Source of the DNA: Stenotrophomonas sp. HITSZ_GD
Lineage (GTDB): Bacteria; Pseudomonadota; Gammaproteobacteria; Xanthomonadales; Xanthomonadaceae
Direction of reading: 5' to 3'
Length of the DNA: 64,000 bases
Assembly: GCF_029543105.1 (NCBI RefSeq)
Contig: NZ_JARQXB010000002.1
Coordinates: 186,001 to 250,000 of the forward strand
Positions 1 through 8,242 of this stretch are shown in pieces. The position numbers and the translations under genes were made by a program. The notes beneath the pieces were generated by a model. That model saw only the letters and a program-made list of their open reading frames with translations. It made no database searches and was not told where the DNA came from. Each line of letters opens with the position of its first letter. The first letter of the stretch is position 1.

Positions 1-1245
1 GCCGATCTTCAGGCCGCACAGCATCGCCGAGAAGATGATCGCCGTGGCGCGACGATGGTTGCGCCATTCGGAGTAGTCGGCCACGTCGGCGATCATCGCC
101 CACAGCAGCGGCGTGGTGATGCCGTAGAAGAAGCCGTGCAGGATGTAGAACAACACCACCAGGCCCACGGCCTGCGGCGGAAAGAACAGGTAGGCCAGCA
201 GGCACAGCGTGGACACCAGCAGCGCGCCCCCGAATACGTCGCGCTTGCCGAAGCGCTCGGCAAGCCGGCGCGAGAAGCCGATGCCGATGATCATGGCGAT
301 GATGCCGCCGGCGCTGAACAGGCTGAAAGCCGAGGTGGGTGCATCCTGCGGCCACTGGAACGCGGACAACCCCAGGCTGGCCAGCACGCTGTTGAGCCCG
401 GCGAGGAAGCGGTTGAAGCCGACCCCGTCGATGAACGCCGCCAGGTCCGGCTCGCTGAGGTAGTACTTGAAGTAGTAGATGTACATGCCGCCCTTCAGCG
501 CGAGGGTGACGAAGACCAGGATGGTCAGCGCCAGCATCACCAGCCAGGGCCGGTTGCGCATCAGGTCGGCCAGGTCCTGGCGTACGCTGCCCCCCTCGCC
601 CGCCGCTGGCACCACCCGCTCGCGCGTGGTGAAGAAGGTGATCAGGAAGAACACCGTGCCGACCACCGCGAATACGGCCATCGTGTGCTGGAACCCCAGC
701 GCCTTGTCGCCGCCGCCCAGGATCAGCACCAACGGCAGCAGCAGCACCTGGATGATGAACTGCGCGATCATCACCGCCACGAAGCGATACGCCGAAAGGC
801 TGTTGCGCTGGTCCATGTTGCCGGTGAGCACGCCGCTCAGCGCCGAGTACGGCAGGTTGTTGGCCACGTACACCAGCATCAGCAGGCTGTAGGTCGCCAG
901 CGCGTAGGCGATCTTGCCGTGCTCGCCCAGGTTCGGGGTGGAGAACGCCAGCAGCGAGAGCAGGCCGAACGGCACGGCCGTCCATAGGATCCACGGGCGG
1001 AACTTGCCCCAGCGGCTGCGCGTGCGGTCGGCGATGATGCCCACCACCGGGGTGAACACGAATGCGCCGAGCAGGCCCACGCTGAAAATCACCGTGGCCG
1101 CGGCGGCGGCGGGAATGCGGTAGACATCGGTATAGAAGAACGCCAGGAAGCTGATCAGGGTCTGGAAGATGAGGTTGGCGGCCAGGTCGCCCAGGCTGTA
1201 GCCGATCTTCTCGGTGACCGATAGCGGTGCGGACGTACGGTTCAT
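1..1245 (-). CDS. GPH-family sugar:cation symporter (MFS), 3' end outside window
   Basis: Inner-membrane secondary transporter, probably importing xylo-oligosaccharides or another xylan-derived glycoside. About 415 residues are visible and the C-terminus runs off the left edge. The N-terminus reads MNRTSAPLSVTEKIGYSLGD, followed by many hydrophobic segments. The loop DRTRSRWGKFRPW after the second or third helix is the signature of the glycoside-pentoside-hexuronide family. The ATG at 1245 is the only good start near the family N-terminus. It is divergent from the GH10 xylanase across a 504-bp region with two xyl-box palindromes, so joint repression by the LacI regulator is likely. Family is secure; substrate is inferred from neighbours. 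Confidence 0.85.
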   Translation of the reverse strand, partial: MNRTSAPLSVTEKIGYSLGDLAANLIFQTLISFLAFFYTDVYRIPAAAAATVIFSVGLLGAFVFTPVVGIIADRTRSRWGKFRPWILWTAVPFGLLSLLAFSTPNLGEHGKIAYALATYSLLMLVYVANNLPYSALSGVLTGNMDQRNSLSAYRFVAVMIAQFIIQVLLLPLVLILGGGDKALGFQHTMAVFAVVGTVFFLITFFTTRERVVPAAGEGGSVRQDLADLMRNRPWLVMLALTILVFVTLALKGGMYIYYFKYYLSEPDLAAFIDGVGFNRFLAGLNSVLASLGLSAFQWPQDAPTSAFSLFSAGGIIAMIIGIGFSRRLAERFGKRDVFGGALLVSTLCLLAYLFFPPQAVGLVVLFYILHGFFYGITTPLLWAMIADVADYSEWRNHRRATAIIFSAMLCGLKIG

Positions 1246-1401
1246 GGATTTCCCGGCGAACGAAGAGGAAGGCGCGACCGCGGCGGCCGCTGCCTGGAGG
1301 GATGGGAGGCAGAGGACACCGCGGCCGCGTGCGGCCCGAAACATGCCGCCAATACCGGGCATGATCGCAAGCCCGGCGGATACAGCGCACAGCGATTGGG
1401 A

Positions 1402-1415
1402 TGGTAGCGCTATCA
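1402..1415. promoter_or_regulatory. xyl-box-like LacI operator (TGGTAGCGCTATCA)
   Basis: 14-bp near-perfect palindrome (one mismatched outer pair) centred on AGCGCT. It matches the xyl-box of Xanthomonas and Caulobacter xylan/xylose genes (TGGTAGCGCTAACA and variants), bound by a LacI-family XylR. It lies 157-170 bp upstream of the transporter start. Its centre is 147 bp from the next box, close to 14 helical turns. Confidence 0.8.
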
Positions 1416-1548
1416 TGACGGCTTGCACGCTGCAGGGCAGCATTTGATGGTCAAGGCGTGGCGGCGCGCCTGCGGAGGAGCGCATCACTGCCTCGCCCGG
1501 CCGCACCCGTGGGCGCGAGCAGTGGCGCGAGCGATCCGCGCGTGTTAG

Positions 1549-1562
1549 TGATAGCGCTATCA
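1549..1562. promoter_or_regulatory. xyl-box-like LacI operator (TGATAGCGCTATCA)
   Basis: Perfect 14-bp palindrome that extends to 16 bp (1548-1563, G...C). It has the AGCGCT core of the other boxes in the window. It is about 190 bp upstream of the xylanase start, where it could repress the xylanase promoter or pair by looping with the box at 1402. Confidence 0.8.
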
Positions 1563-1749
1563 CGCAACAGACCGAACGCTTGAAAACAAGGCTTTTCCTT
1601 CCTCCACGGTGCAGGTTCCAGCGCAAGGCCGTGCTGCGCCGCGCCATCCGCGTGGCCCACGCTTTCGCATCGCGCTACGGGAGGCCGTTCCCGAGCGCAG
1701 GCCGCCAGCTGACCCTCCATCCCATCCACTCGCCCTCCCGGAGCATGCC

Positions 1750-2901
1750 ATGACCTTGTCGTTCCGCCCGACCCTGCTTGCCCTGGCATGGGCCGCCACC
1801 GCCCTGCCCGCGTTCGCCGCCGCGCCGCCGGCCACGTTGAAGGACGCTTATCGCGACGACTTCCTCGTCGGCGTGGCGGTGAACGATGCCATCGTCAGTG
1901 GCCGCGACGCGCGCTCGCAGCAGTTGGTGATTGCGCAGTTCGACACCATCACCGCCGAGAACGAACTCAAGCCGGAGAACGTGCATCCGCGGCCCGGCGT
2001 TTACGACTTCAGCAAGGGCGATGCCTTCGTCCGCTTCGGCCAGGCGCACGGCATGTTCCTGGTGGGCCATAACCTGCTATGGCATATCCAGACGCCGGCG
2101 TGGATGTTCACCGATGCGCAGGGCCGCCCGAACACGGCCGATGCCCAGTTGGCGGTGCTGAAGGACCACATCCAGCACGTCGCGGGACATTTCGCCGGCC
2201 GCCTGCAGGCATGGGATGTCGCCAACGAGGTCGTCGACGAGGACGGCAGCTACCGCCAGAGCCCATGGCTGAAGAACGTGGGCGATGGCGACCGCCTGCT
2301 GCGCGAGGCCTATCGCTACGCCGCCGAGGCGGCCCCGGGTACCGAGCTGTACTACAACGACTTCAACACCGAGAAGCCGGCCAAGCGCGAGGGCATCGTG
2401 CGGTTGGTGAAGATGCTGCAGGCCAGCGGCGTGCGCGTGGACGGCGTGGGCATGCAGGGCCACTGGGGACTGGAGAGCCCGTCGATCGCCGAGATCGAAA
2501 CCAGCATCGACACCTTCGCCGCCCTGGGCGTGAAAGTGATGATCACCGAGCTGGACATCGACGTGCTGCCGCAGCCGCCGCGCACCGACGGCATGCCCGC
2601 CGACCAGCGCCTGGAGCTACCCGCCGACGCGACCGCGCGGCGCCAGCTCGACCCGTGGCCGGAGGGCCTGCCGGCGGACATGCAGCAACGCCTGGCCCAG
2701 CGCTACGCCGAGTTGTTCGCGCTGTTCAAGCGCAAGCGCGATGTCATCGCGCGCGTCACCTTCTGGAACGTGCACGATGGCGGCTCCTGGAAGAACGACT
2801 ACCCGGTGCGCGGCCGGCACAACTATCCGCTGCTGTTCGACCGCGAACGCCAGCCCAAGCCGGCTTTCGACGCGGTCATCCGCGCGGCGGGCACGCCGTG
2901 A
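1750..2901 (+). CDS. xyn10A: Secreted GH10 endo-1,4-beta-xylanase
   Basis: Cleaves internal beta-1,4 bonds of xylan outside the cytoplasm. 383 residues. A signal peptide (MTLSFRPTLLALAWAATALP, then an AFAA cleavage region) precedes one GH10 barrel of normal single-domain length. The acid/base Glu is E160 in WDVANEVVDE and the nucleophile is E267 in ITELDID; both match the GH10 strand-4 and strand-7 motifs. No carbohydrate-binding module is present. ATG 1750 is chosen because it begins the signal peptide; the frame is open upstream to 1609 but that part has no secretory or GH10 character. It is divergent from the sugar transporter and preceded by two xyl-boxes. Confidence 0.93.
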   Translation: MTLSFRPTLLALAWAATALPAFAAAPPATLKDAYRDDFLVGVAVNDAIVSGRDARSQQLVIAQFDTITAENELKPENVHPRPGVYDFSKGDAFVRFGQAHGMFLVGHNLLWHIQTPAWMFTDAQGRPNTADAQLAVLKDHIQHVAGHFAGRLQAWDVANEVVDEDGSYRQSPWLKNVGDGDRLLREAYRYAAEAAPGTELYYNDFNTEKPAKREGIVRLVKMLQASGVRVDGVGMQGHWGLESPSIAEIETSIDTFAALGVKVMITELDIDVLPQPPRTDGMPADQRLELPADATARRQLDPWPEGLPADMQQRLAQRYAELFALFKRKRDVIARVTFWNVHDGGSWKNDYPVRGRHNYPLLFDRERQPKPAFDAVIRAAGTP

Positions 2902-2938
2902 GCTGATCCGCCGTGCCTGGGTGGGCGGGGCCGTGGCC

Positions 2939-3163
2939 TCAGCCGGCCACCGACGGCGTGCGCGGCTGCCAGCCCAGCAGCCGCGCCGGCAGGAACAACA
3001 GCGCGCCGAGGAAGGCGAACAACGCCGAGAAGGTCACGCCGACCAGCCGGAAGGGCAACAGCAACAGCCACACGAACGGCCATGCCACCAGCGCCAGCAG
3101 GGCCAACGGCCAGCACAGCACGAACAGCAGGCACCACGCGACCACGCCGAACAAGGTTTTCAT
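2939..3163 (-). CDS. Small hydrophobic membrane protein, unknown function
   Basis: 74 residues, almost entirely hydrophobic: two or three membrane segments rich in Leu, Phe and Trp, then a short basic tail (RLLGWQPRTPSVAG). ATG 3163 is preferred over upstream in-frame starts because GGAG/AGGA lies just before it and the hydrophobic segment begins at residue 4. It lies between the xylanase and the Dps-like gene with no operon partner. I do not recognise a named family; a membrane stress or envelope role would be a guess. Confidence 0.6.
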   Translation of the reverse strand: MKTLFGVVAWCLLFVLCWPLALLALVAWPFVWLLLLPFRLVGVTFSALFAFLGALLFLPARLLGWQPRTPSVAG

Positions 3164-3311
3164 TCCTGGCTCCTGTACGGGGGCGAGCACCGCACCCGGC
3201 ACCGCCAGCATGGACGCCATGGCGTCCTGCCTCAACGCGGTTGCGACGAAACGGGGAAATCTCGCCCCCAACCCGGCCCGGCACGGCGCGGACCGGGCGC
3301 CAGGACGCGGC

Positions 3312-3830
3312 TCAGGCCGGCCGGCGGGTGCTTTCGAACAGGAACCAGGCGCGGCGTTCCGCCTCGTCGATCCACACCTCGATCAGGCTGGTGGAGGCGA
3401 CATCGCCATAGGTGTCGCACACGCCATGCGCCTCGCGCAGGAAGCCGGCCATGCGGCGGTTGTCGTCGGCCAGTTCGGCGAGCATGTCCTCCGGCGTGAC
3501 GTAGTCGGCGTCGTTGTCGGCCAGCCGCTGCAGGCGCTGGATGTGGCCGATCGAGCGCAGCGTGGTGCCGCCCACCTTGCGCGCGCGCTCGGCCAGCACG
3601 TCGGTGGTGGCGAAGATCTGGTCGCCCTGTTCGTCCAGCATCAGGTGGTAGTCGCGGAAATGCGGGCCGGACAGGTGCCAATGGAAGTTCTTGGTCTTCA
3701 GGTACAGCGCGAACATGTCGGCCAGCACGCCGGTGAGGGCGGCGGCGATGTCGCGCGCGGCGTCCTCGCCGAGGTCGTTGCGGACATGCAGCGCGGCGGC
3801 GCGGCGAGCGGCGGTGGATTGCGGGTTCAT
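3312..3830 (-). CDS. dps: Dps/ferritin-like DNA-protection protein
   Basis: 172 residues, the usual length for Dps mini-ferritins, which oxidise Fe(II) with peroxide and form 12-subunit shells that protect DNA. The ferroxidase segment is visible: KTKNFHWHLSGPHFRDYHLM has His50 and His62 twelve residues apart, followed by the acidic LDEQ. The C-terminal half is helical. ATG 3830 is chosen because AGGAG lies about 8 bp upstream; the longer frame adds non-conserved sequence. It is transcribed alone, and a 7-bp inverted repeat (3917-3932) lies in its upstream region. Family is secure; non-specific DNA binding is not shown. Confidence 0.88.
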   Translation of the reverse strand: MNPQSTAARRAAALHVRNDLGEDAARDIAAALTGVLADMFALYLKTKNFHWHLSGPHFRDYHLMLDEQGDQIFATTDVLAERARKVGGTTLRSIGHIQRLQRLADNDADYVTPEDMLAELADDNRRMAGFLREAHGVCDTYGDVASTSLIEVWIDEAERRAWFLFESTRRPA

Positions 3831-3916
3831 GACCAGTCTCCTGCGGTGGCGGAAGGTAAGGACCGGAACCGCATGGCGGTGTCCGGCATGGCGCACAACG
3901 TAGCCAGGCACGGCGG

Positions 3917-3932
3917 CCGGCAACATTGCCGG
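3917..3932. repeat. Short inverted repeat upstream of the Dps-like gene
   Basis: CCGGCAA-CA-TTGCCGG: two perfect 7-bp arms with a 2-bp spacer, about 90 bp upstream of the Dps-like start and about 140 bp before the sensor kinase. It could be an operator; no regulator match is evident. Confidence 0.35.
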
Positions 3933-4067
3933 TTCGTTTCGCGCGCTCATACCTTGGTGTGGGGCTGCGCCCAAGCGCACGGCCGTACCAGCCACCCCGC
4001 CGGGCCGCGTCTATGATCGGCGGGCCGTCCCCCGCGCCCCCGTCCCGTCGAACCGGAGCCTTGCCGC

Positions 4068-6029
4068 ATGCTCCCTCCTGCCGCCGCACCGCACACGCCC
4101 TCCCCGACTAGCGCCGGACGGGCTGCCGCCCCGCCACGCGAGCGCCTGCAGCAGGGCGCGTTGCGCCTGGGGGCTGCCCTGCTGGTGGGGGCGATCTTCC
4201 TGGTCGACACGCTGACCACGCTGGAAGGCGCGGTGGCGGTGCTCTACGTGGTGGCGGTGATGCTGGTCGCGCGCACGGCGCGCCGGGGCGACATCCTGGC
4301 CGTCGCCGCGGCGGGCATCGTGCTCACGGTCTACGCCTATCTGGATACCCACGGCCTGCGCCACGTCGGCGCGCAGACCTTTCGCGCGGCGGTGAGCCTG
4401 GCGGCCATCGCGATCAGCGCCGCGCTGGCGCTGGAGAACCAACGCGCGGTGCAGTCGCTGGCCTCGCAGGCCATGCTGCTGGACCTCTCGCACGACATGA
4501 TCTTCACCCGCGACCGCGACGGGCGCATCGCGTTCTGGAGCCGCGGCGCCGCGGAGGTCTACGGCTTCAGCGCGCCGGAGGCGTTGGGCCGCGTCGCCGA
4601 CGAACTGCTGCGCACGCGCTACGCGCAACCGCGCGCGCTGGCCGACGCGGCGCTGGAAGCCGAAGGCCGCTGGGAAGGCACGCTGCTGCAGACCACGCGC
4701 GACGGCCGCGAACTGCACGTGGAAAGCCGCTGGGCGCTGCAGCGCGATGCCGCCGGACGTCCATGGCGCGTGCTGGAAACCCACACCGACGTCACCGCGC
4801 GACAGGCCGCCCATGCCCGGCTGGTGCAAAGCGAGCAGCGCTACCGCCGCATGTTCGACGCCACCCGCATCGGCGTGGTGCAGCAGGACTGGCGCGCGCT
4901 CCACGCCGCGCTGCTCGCGCAAGGGCTCGACACCCCGTCCGCGCTGGCCGCCCATCTCGCGCGGCACCCCGGCTTCGCCGCGCAGGCCCGCGACCTGGTG
5001 CGCATCGAGCGCACGAATCCCGCCTTCGCCGCTATCGCCGGGCACGCGCAAGCGGCCATGCCGGCCTCGCTCTCCGAACTGCTCGATCCCGCCGACGATA
5101 CCTTCGTCGCCTCGCTGCTCGCCTATGCCGGCGGCGAGACGTTCTTCGAAGGCGAGACCGAATTGCTGCGCGCCGACGGCCGGCGCGTGCCCGTGCTGTT
5201 CACCATCACCTTCCCCACCGCCGAGGATGGCGCCGGCAGCGTGCTGGTGTTCGTGGTGGACATCACCGAGCGCCGGCAAGCGCAGGACGCCATGCTCGCC
5301 GCGCAGGCCGAACTGGCGCACGCCATGCGCGTGGCGACGCTGGGCGAGCTCACCGCCTCCATCGCGCACGAAGTCAACCAGCCGTTGATGGCGGTGGTGA
5401 CCAATGGCGAGGCCGGCATGCGCTGGTTGCGCCGCGAGACGCCGGACCTGCACGAGGTGGAGACAGCCATCGCACGGATCATCGCCGAAGGCCGGCGCGC
5501 CGGCGACATCGTGCGCCGGGTGCGCGATTTCCTCAGCAAGGCGCCGACGCTGCACCAGCCGCTGGCACCGGCGGCGCTGCTCGCCGACGCGGTGGAGCTG
5601 GTACGCCACGAGTTCACCCGCGAAGCGGTGGATGTGCACGTGCATGTCGAGGACGACCTGCCCTGGCTGCACGGCGACCGCGTGCAGCTGGAGCAGGTGC
5701 TGGTGAACCTGATGGTCAATGCCTGCCAGGCCCTGGCCGGCTGGCGCGGGCCGCGCATGCTGTTCCTTCACGCCGGCCGCGGCGCGGACGCTACGCTGGC
5801 GTTCCGCGTCGCCGACACCGGACCGGGCATCGCCCCCGCCGACCTGCCGCGCCTGTTCGATCCGTTCTACACGACCAAGCCGCACGGCATGGGCATGGGG
5901 CTGGCGATCTGCCGCACCACCGCCCAGGCCCACGGCGGCGAGCTCACGGTGGAAAGCACGCCCGGCCGTGGCACCGTGTTCGAGCTGACCCTGCCCGCCC
6001 ACCACGACGCCCCGTCCCATGCGCCATAG
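4068..6029 (+). CDS. FixL-like membrane sensor histidine kinase with two PAS domains
   Basis: 653 residues. An N-terminal membrane region (about residues 30-125, four to five hydrophobic segments) precedes a PAS domain (about 130-245), a second PAS/PAC domain (about 255-405), a HisKA dimerisation domain with phospho-acceptor His434 in ASIAHEVNQPL, and an ATPase domain with DTGPGIAP and a FYTTKPHGMGMGLAI lid. The AHEVNQPL H-box is typical of FixL/DctB-type kinases that partner FixJ regulators. Its last 11 bases overlap the FixJ-like regulator, implying coupled translation. No heme-binding PAS motif was identified, so the signal is unknown. Confidence 0.88.
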   Translation: MLPPAAAPHTPSPTSAGRAAAPPRERLQQGALRLGAALLVGAIFLVDTLTTLEGAVAVLYVVAVMLVARTARRGDILAVAAAGIVLTVYAYLDTHGLRHVGAQTFRAAVSLAAIAISAALALENQRAVQSLASQAMLLDLSHDMIFTRDRDGRIAFWSRGAAEVYGFSAPEALGRVADELLRTRYAQPRALADAALEAEGRWEGTLLQTTRDGRELHVESRWALQRDAAGRPWRVLETHTDVTARQAAHARLVQSEQRYRRMFDATRIGVVQQDWRALHAALLAQGLDTPSALAAHLARHPGFAAQARDLVRIERTNPAFAAIAGHAQAAMPASLSELLDPADDTFVASLLAYAGGETFFEGETELLRADGRRVPVLFTITFPTAEDGAGSVLVFVVDITERRQAQDAMLAAQAELAHAMRVATLGELTASIAHEVNQPLMAVVTNGEAGMRWLRRETPDLHEVETAIARIIAEGRRAGDIVRRVRDFLSKAPTLHQPLAPAALLADAVELVRHEFTREAVDVHVHVEDDLPWLHGDRVQLEQVLVNLMVNACQALAGWRGPRMLFLHAGRGADATLAFRVADTGPGIAPADLPRLFDPFYTTKPHGMGMGLAICRTTAQAHGGELTVESTPGRGTVFELTLPAHHDAPSHAP

Positions 6030-6672
6030 CCCGCTTCCGCCGACTTCCTCCGTGCCGCTGGTCGTCATCGTGGACGATGAAGCCGCGGTGCGCGAAGCCC
6101 TCGACAGCCTGTTCCGCTCCATCGGCCTGCAGGCGCGCACCTTCGCCTCGCCGGCCGAGCTGCTGGCCCAGGCGCTGCCCGACGTGCCCGGCTGCCTGGT
6201 GCTGGACGTGCGCCTGCCCGGGATCAGTGGCCTGGATTTCCAGGCCCAACTCGTCGCGCAGGGGGTGGCGCTGCCGATCGTGTTCATGACCGGGCACGGC
6301 GACATCCCGATGACGGTGCGCGCGATGAAGGCCGGCGCGGTGGATTTCCTCGCCAAGCCCTTCCGCGACCAGGACATGCTCGATGCGGTGAGCGCGGCGA
6401 TCGAACGCGACCGCCAGCGTCGTGCTCAGGCCGCGAGCCTGGCGCAGGTGCGCGAGCAGTACCAGACGCTGACCCCGCGCGAACGCGAGGTCATGGCGCA
6501 CGTGGTGGCCGGGTTGATGAACAAGCAGGTCGCCGGATTGATCGGCCTGAGCGAGATCACCGTGAAGATCCATCGCGGCAACGTGATGCGCAAGATGGGC
6601 GTGCGTTCGCTGGCCGACCTCGTGCGGCAGGCCGAAGCGCTGGGCCTCCAGGGGCCCCACACCTCCGTATGA
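6019..6672 (+). CDS. FixJ-family response regulator (receiver + LuxR HTH)
   Basis: 217 residues. The receiver domain (about residues 13-130) has the acidic pair VDDE, phospho-acceptor Asp63 in LVLDVRLPG, the MTGHGDIPM strand-4 segment and the Lys of FLAKPFRD. The C-terminal LuxR-type HTH (about 148-210) contains LTPREREVMAHVVAGLMNKQ and EITVKIHRGNVMRKM. It is the likely partner of the overlapping FixL-like kinase. Its final codons are part of a 19-bp sequence (6654-6672) repeated after the next gene. Confidence 0.9.
   Translation: MRHSPLPPTSSVPLVVIVDDEAAVREALDSLFRSIGLQARTFASPAELLAQALPDVPGCLVLDVRLPGISGLDFQAQLVAQGVALPIVFMTGHGDIPMTVRAMKAGAVDFLAKPFRDQDMLDAVSAAIERDRQRRAQAASLAQVREQYQTLTPREREVMAHVVAGLMNKQVAGLIGLSEITVKIHRGNVMRKMGVRSLADLVRQAEALGLQGPHTSV
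6654..6672. repeat. 19-bp direct repeat, copy 1 (GCCCCACACCTCCGTATGA)
   Basis: Forms the last codons and stop of the FixJ-like gene. It is identical to 7144-7162 except C to T at position 11, and the second copy follows the next regulator gene. Both lie just upstream of a gene of the same locus (6762 and 7247). A shorter CACCTTCGT core also occurs at about 6723-6731. A regulator-binding site shared by the two downstream genes is the simplest inference. Confidence 0.55.
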
Positions 6673-6761
6673 TGTTCAGCCCGGTGCCCGCATGCCTAAA
6701 TGCGCCATCGGGCCGGCTTGACGCACCTTCGTGCGCCGCATGGCGCGAAGGAGTTGCCGGC

Positions 6762-7142
6762 ATGAACCCTCACGCCCGCGCCCGCCTCGTCGCCGTGGTC
6801 GACGACGACAGCGGCGTACGCGCCTCGTTGTCCAGCCTGCTGCGCGCGTTGGGCTACGACACGCTCACCTATGCTTCGGCCGCCGAATTCCTGCAGGCGC
6901 TGCCGGCGCACGCGCCGGCCTGCCTGATCAGCGACATGCGCATGCCCGGCATGGATGGCGAGCAGCTGCAGGCGGCGCTGCAATCGGCCGGTCACGATTT
7001 TCCGGTGATCCTGCTCACCGCGTTTCCCACCGAGGCGATGCGCGCGCGCGTACTGGCGCGTGGCGCGCTCGCCTTCCTCGCCAAGCCCGTGGAGGCCGAC
7101 CTCATCGCCGAATGCGTGGACCGCGCCCTGGCGCGGCGATGA
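6762..7142 (+). CDS. Single-domain response regulator (receiver only)
   Basis: 126 residues forming one receiver domain with no output domain: VVDDDSGVR acidic pocket, phospho-acceptor Asp58 in LISDMRMPGMDG, LLTAFPTE and the conserved Lys in FLAKPVEAD. ATG 6762 is chosen because GAAGGAG lies 8 bp upstream; the frame opens 93 bp earlier without a site. It follows the FixJ-like gene by 89 bp in the same direction. It could act as a phosphate sink or connector for the FixL-like kinase, as similar lone receivers do near FixLJ-type systems. It is followed by the second copy of the 19-bp repeat. Confidence 0.85.
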   Translation: MNPHARARLVAVVDDDSGVRASLSSLLRALGYDTLTYASAAEFLQALPAHAPACLISDMRMPGMDGEQLQAALQSAGHDFPVILLTAFPTEAMRARVLARGALAFLAKPVEADLIAECVDRALARR

Positions 7143-7143
7143 C

Positions 7144-7162
7144 GCCCCACACCTTCGTATGA
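7144..7162. repeat. 19-bp direct repeat, copy 2 (GCCCCACACCTTCGTATGA)
   Basis: One mismatch to 6654-6672. It starts two bases after the lone receiver's stop codon, about 85 bp upstream of the chloroperoxidase-like gene, where a promoter-proximal activator site would be expected. Confidence 0.55.
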
Positions 7163-7246
7163 GGCGGCGAACCGACCGTAGGATTTCGCCGCCGCTGCTA
7201 CCCCCGTAGCGTTCACGTTGTACCCCACCACATGAGGAATCCCCTG

Positions 7247-8083
7247 ATGAACACTGTGACCACCCGCGATGGCGTCGATATCTTCTTCCAGGACTGGGGC
7301 CCGAAGGACGCCCAGCCGCTGGTGTTCCACCATGGTTGGCCGCTGTCCAGCGATGACTGGGACGCACAGCTGCTGTTCTTCGTCCGCAAGGGCTTCCGCG
7401 TCGTCGCGCACGACCGCCGCGGCCATGGCCGTTCCTCGCATGTGGCCGATGGCCACGACATGGACCACTACGCCGCCGACGCGGCCGCGGTGATGGAACA
7501 CCTGGACCTGCGCAACGCCGTGCACATCGGCCATTCCACCGGTGGCGGCGAAGTCACCGCCTACGTGGCGCGCTATGGCCAGCCGGCCGGCCGCGTCGCC
7601 AAGGCGGTGCTGATCGGCGCGGTGCCGCCGATCATGGTCAAGACCCCCGCCAATCCGGGCGGCCTGCCGATCGAAGTGTTCGACGGCCTGCGCGCGCAGT
7701 TGGCCGCCAATCGCTCGCAGTTCTACCTCGACCTGCCGACCGGCCCGTTCTACGGCTTCAACCGCGAGGGCGCCAAGGCCATTCCCGGCACCATCCAGAA
7801 CTGGTGGCGCCAGGGCATGGCGGGCAACGCGAAGGCCCACTACGACGGCATCAAGGCATTCTCGGAAACCGACTTCACCGAGGACCTGAAGAAGATCGAA
7901 GTGCCGGTGCTGGTGATGCACGGCGATGACGACCAGATCGTGCCGATCGCCGATGCCGGCGAGCTGTCGTGGAAGCTGGTCAAGCACGGCGAGCTGAAGG
8001 TGTACAAGGGCTTCCCGCACGGCATGTGCACGACGCACGCCGATGTGATCAACGCCGACCTGCTGGAATTCATCCAGCGCTGA
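7247..8083 (+). CDS. Alpha/beta hydrolase, cofactor-free chloroperoxidase type
   Basis: 278 residues, the normal length for bacterial cofactor-free haloperoxidases and esterases. The oxyanion segment is [13 protein letters not shown], the nucleophile elbow is GHSTGGG (Ser97), the acid is in [11 protein letters not shown] and the histidine is in [10 protein letters not shown]. This order matches the chloroperoxidase/esterase family, whose physiological substrate is usually an ester or peracid rather than halide. No signal peptide. ATG 7247 is preferred over 7232 because GAGGA lies about 7 bp upstream. Its position after the FixL/FixJ-like genes and the repeat at 7144 suggests it is a target of that system. 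Confidence 0.88.
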   Translation: MNTVTTRDGVDIFFQDWGPKDAQPLVFHHGWPLSSDDWDAQLLFFVRKGFRVVAHDRRGHGRSSHVADGHDMDHYAADAAAVMEHLDLRNAVHIGHSTGGGEVTAYVARYGQPAGRVAKAVLIGAVPPIMVKTPANPGGLPIEVFDGLRAQLAANRSQFYLDLPTGPFYGFNREGAKAIPGTIQNWWRQGMAGNAKAHYDGIKAFSETDFTEDLKKIEVPVLVMHGDDDQIVPIADAGELSWKLVKHGELKVYKGFPHGMCTTHADVINADLLEFIQR

Positions 8084-8242
8084 GTCGCGCTTCCGGGCGC
8101 GGGCCGCCGGCCCGCGTCCACCGCGCACCGTGGTCGCGCACTGGCTTTGATCTCGTTCCGATGCGGCGCCGCCGCGTCGGCCGGGGCCTGCCGGCCGCGC
8201 GTCGGCGGGCGCCACTTCCCTACCGTCTTTCCTGGAGTTTCC

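Larger units (their letters stand above)
1246..1749. other. Divergent regulatory region between transporter and xylanase
   Basis: 504 bp without a credible gene; short open frames here are low-quality shadows. It holds two xyl-box-like palindromes (1402-1415 and 1549-1562). A pyrimidine-rich tract and an A/T-richer patch (about 1580-1610) lie between the second box and the xylanase start. I could not identify convincing -35/-10 pairs for either direction. Confidence 0.7.

Noticed and set aside
4011-6377. Minus-strand open frame of 788 codons
   Set aside because: Antisense to the FixL-like kinase; no signal, domain or credible start.
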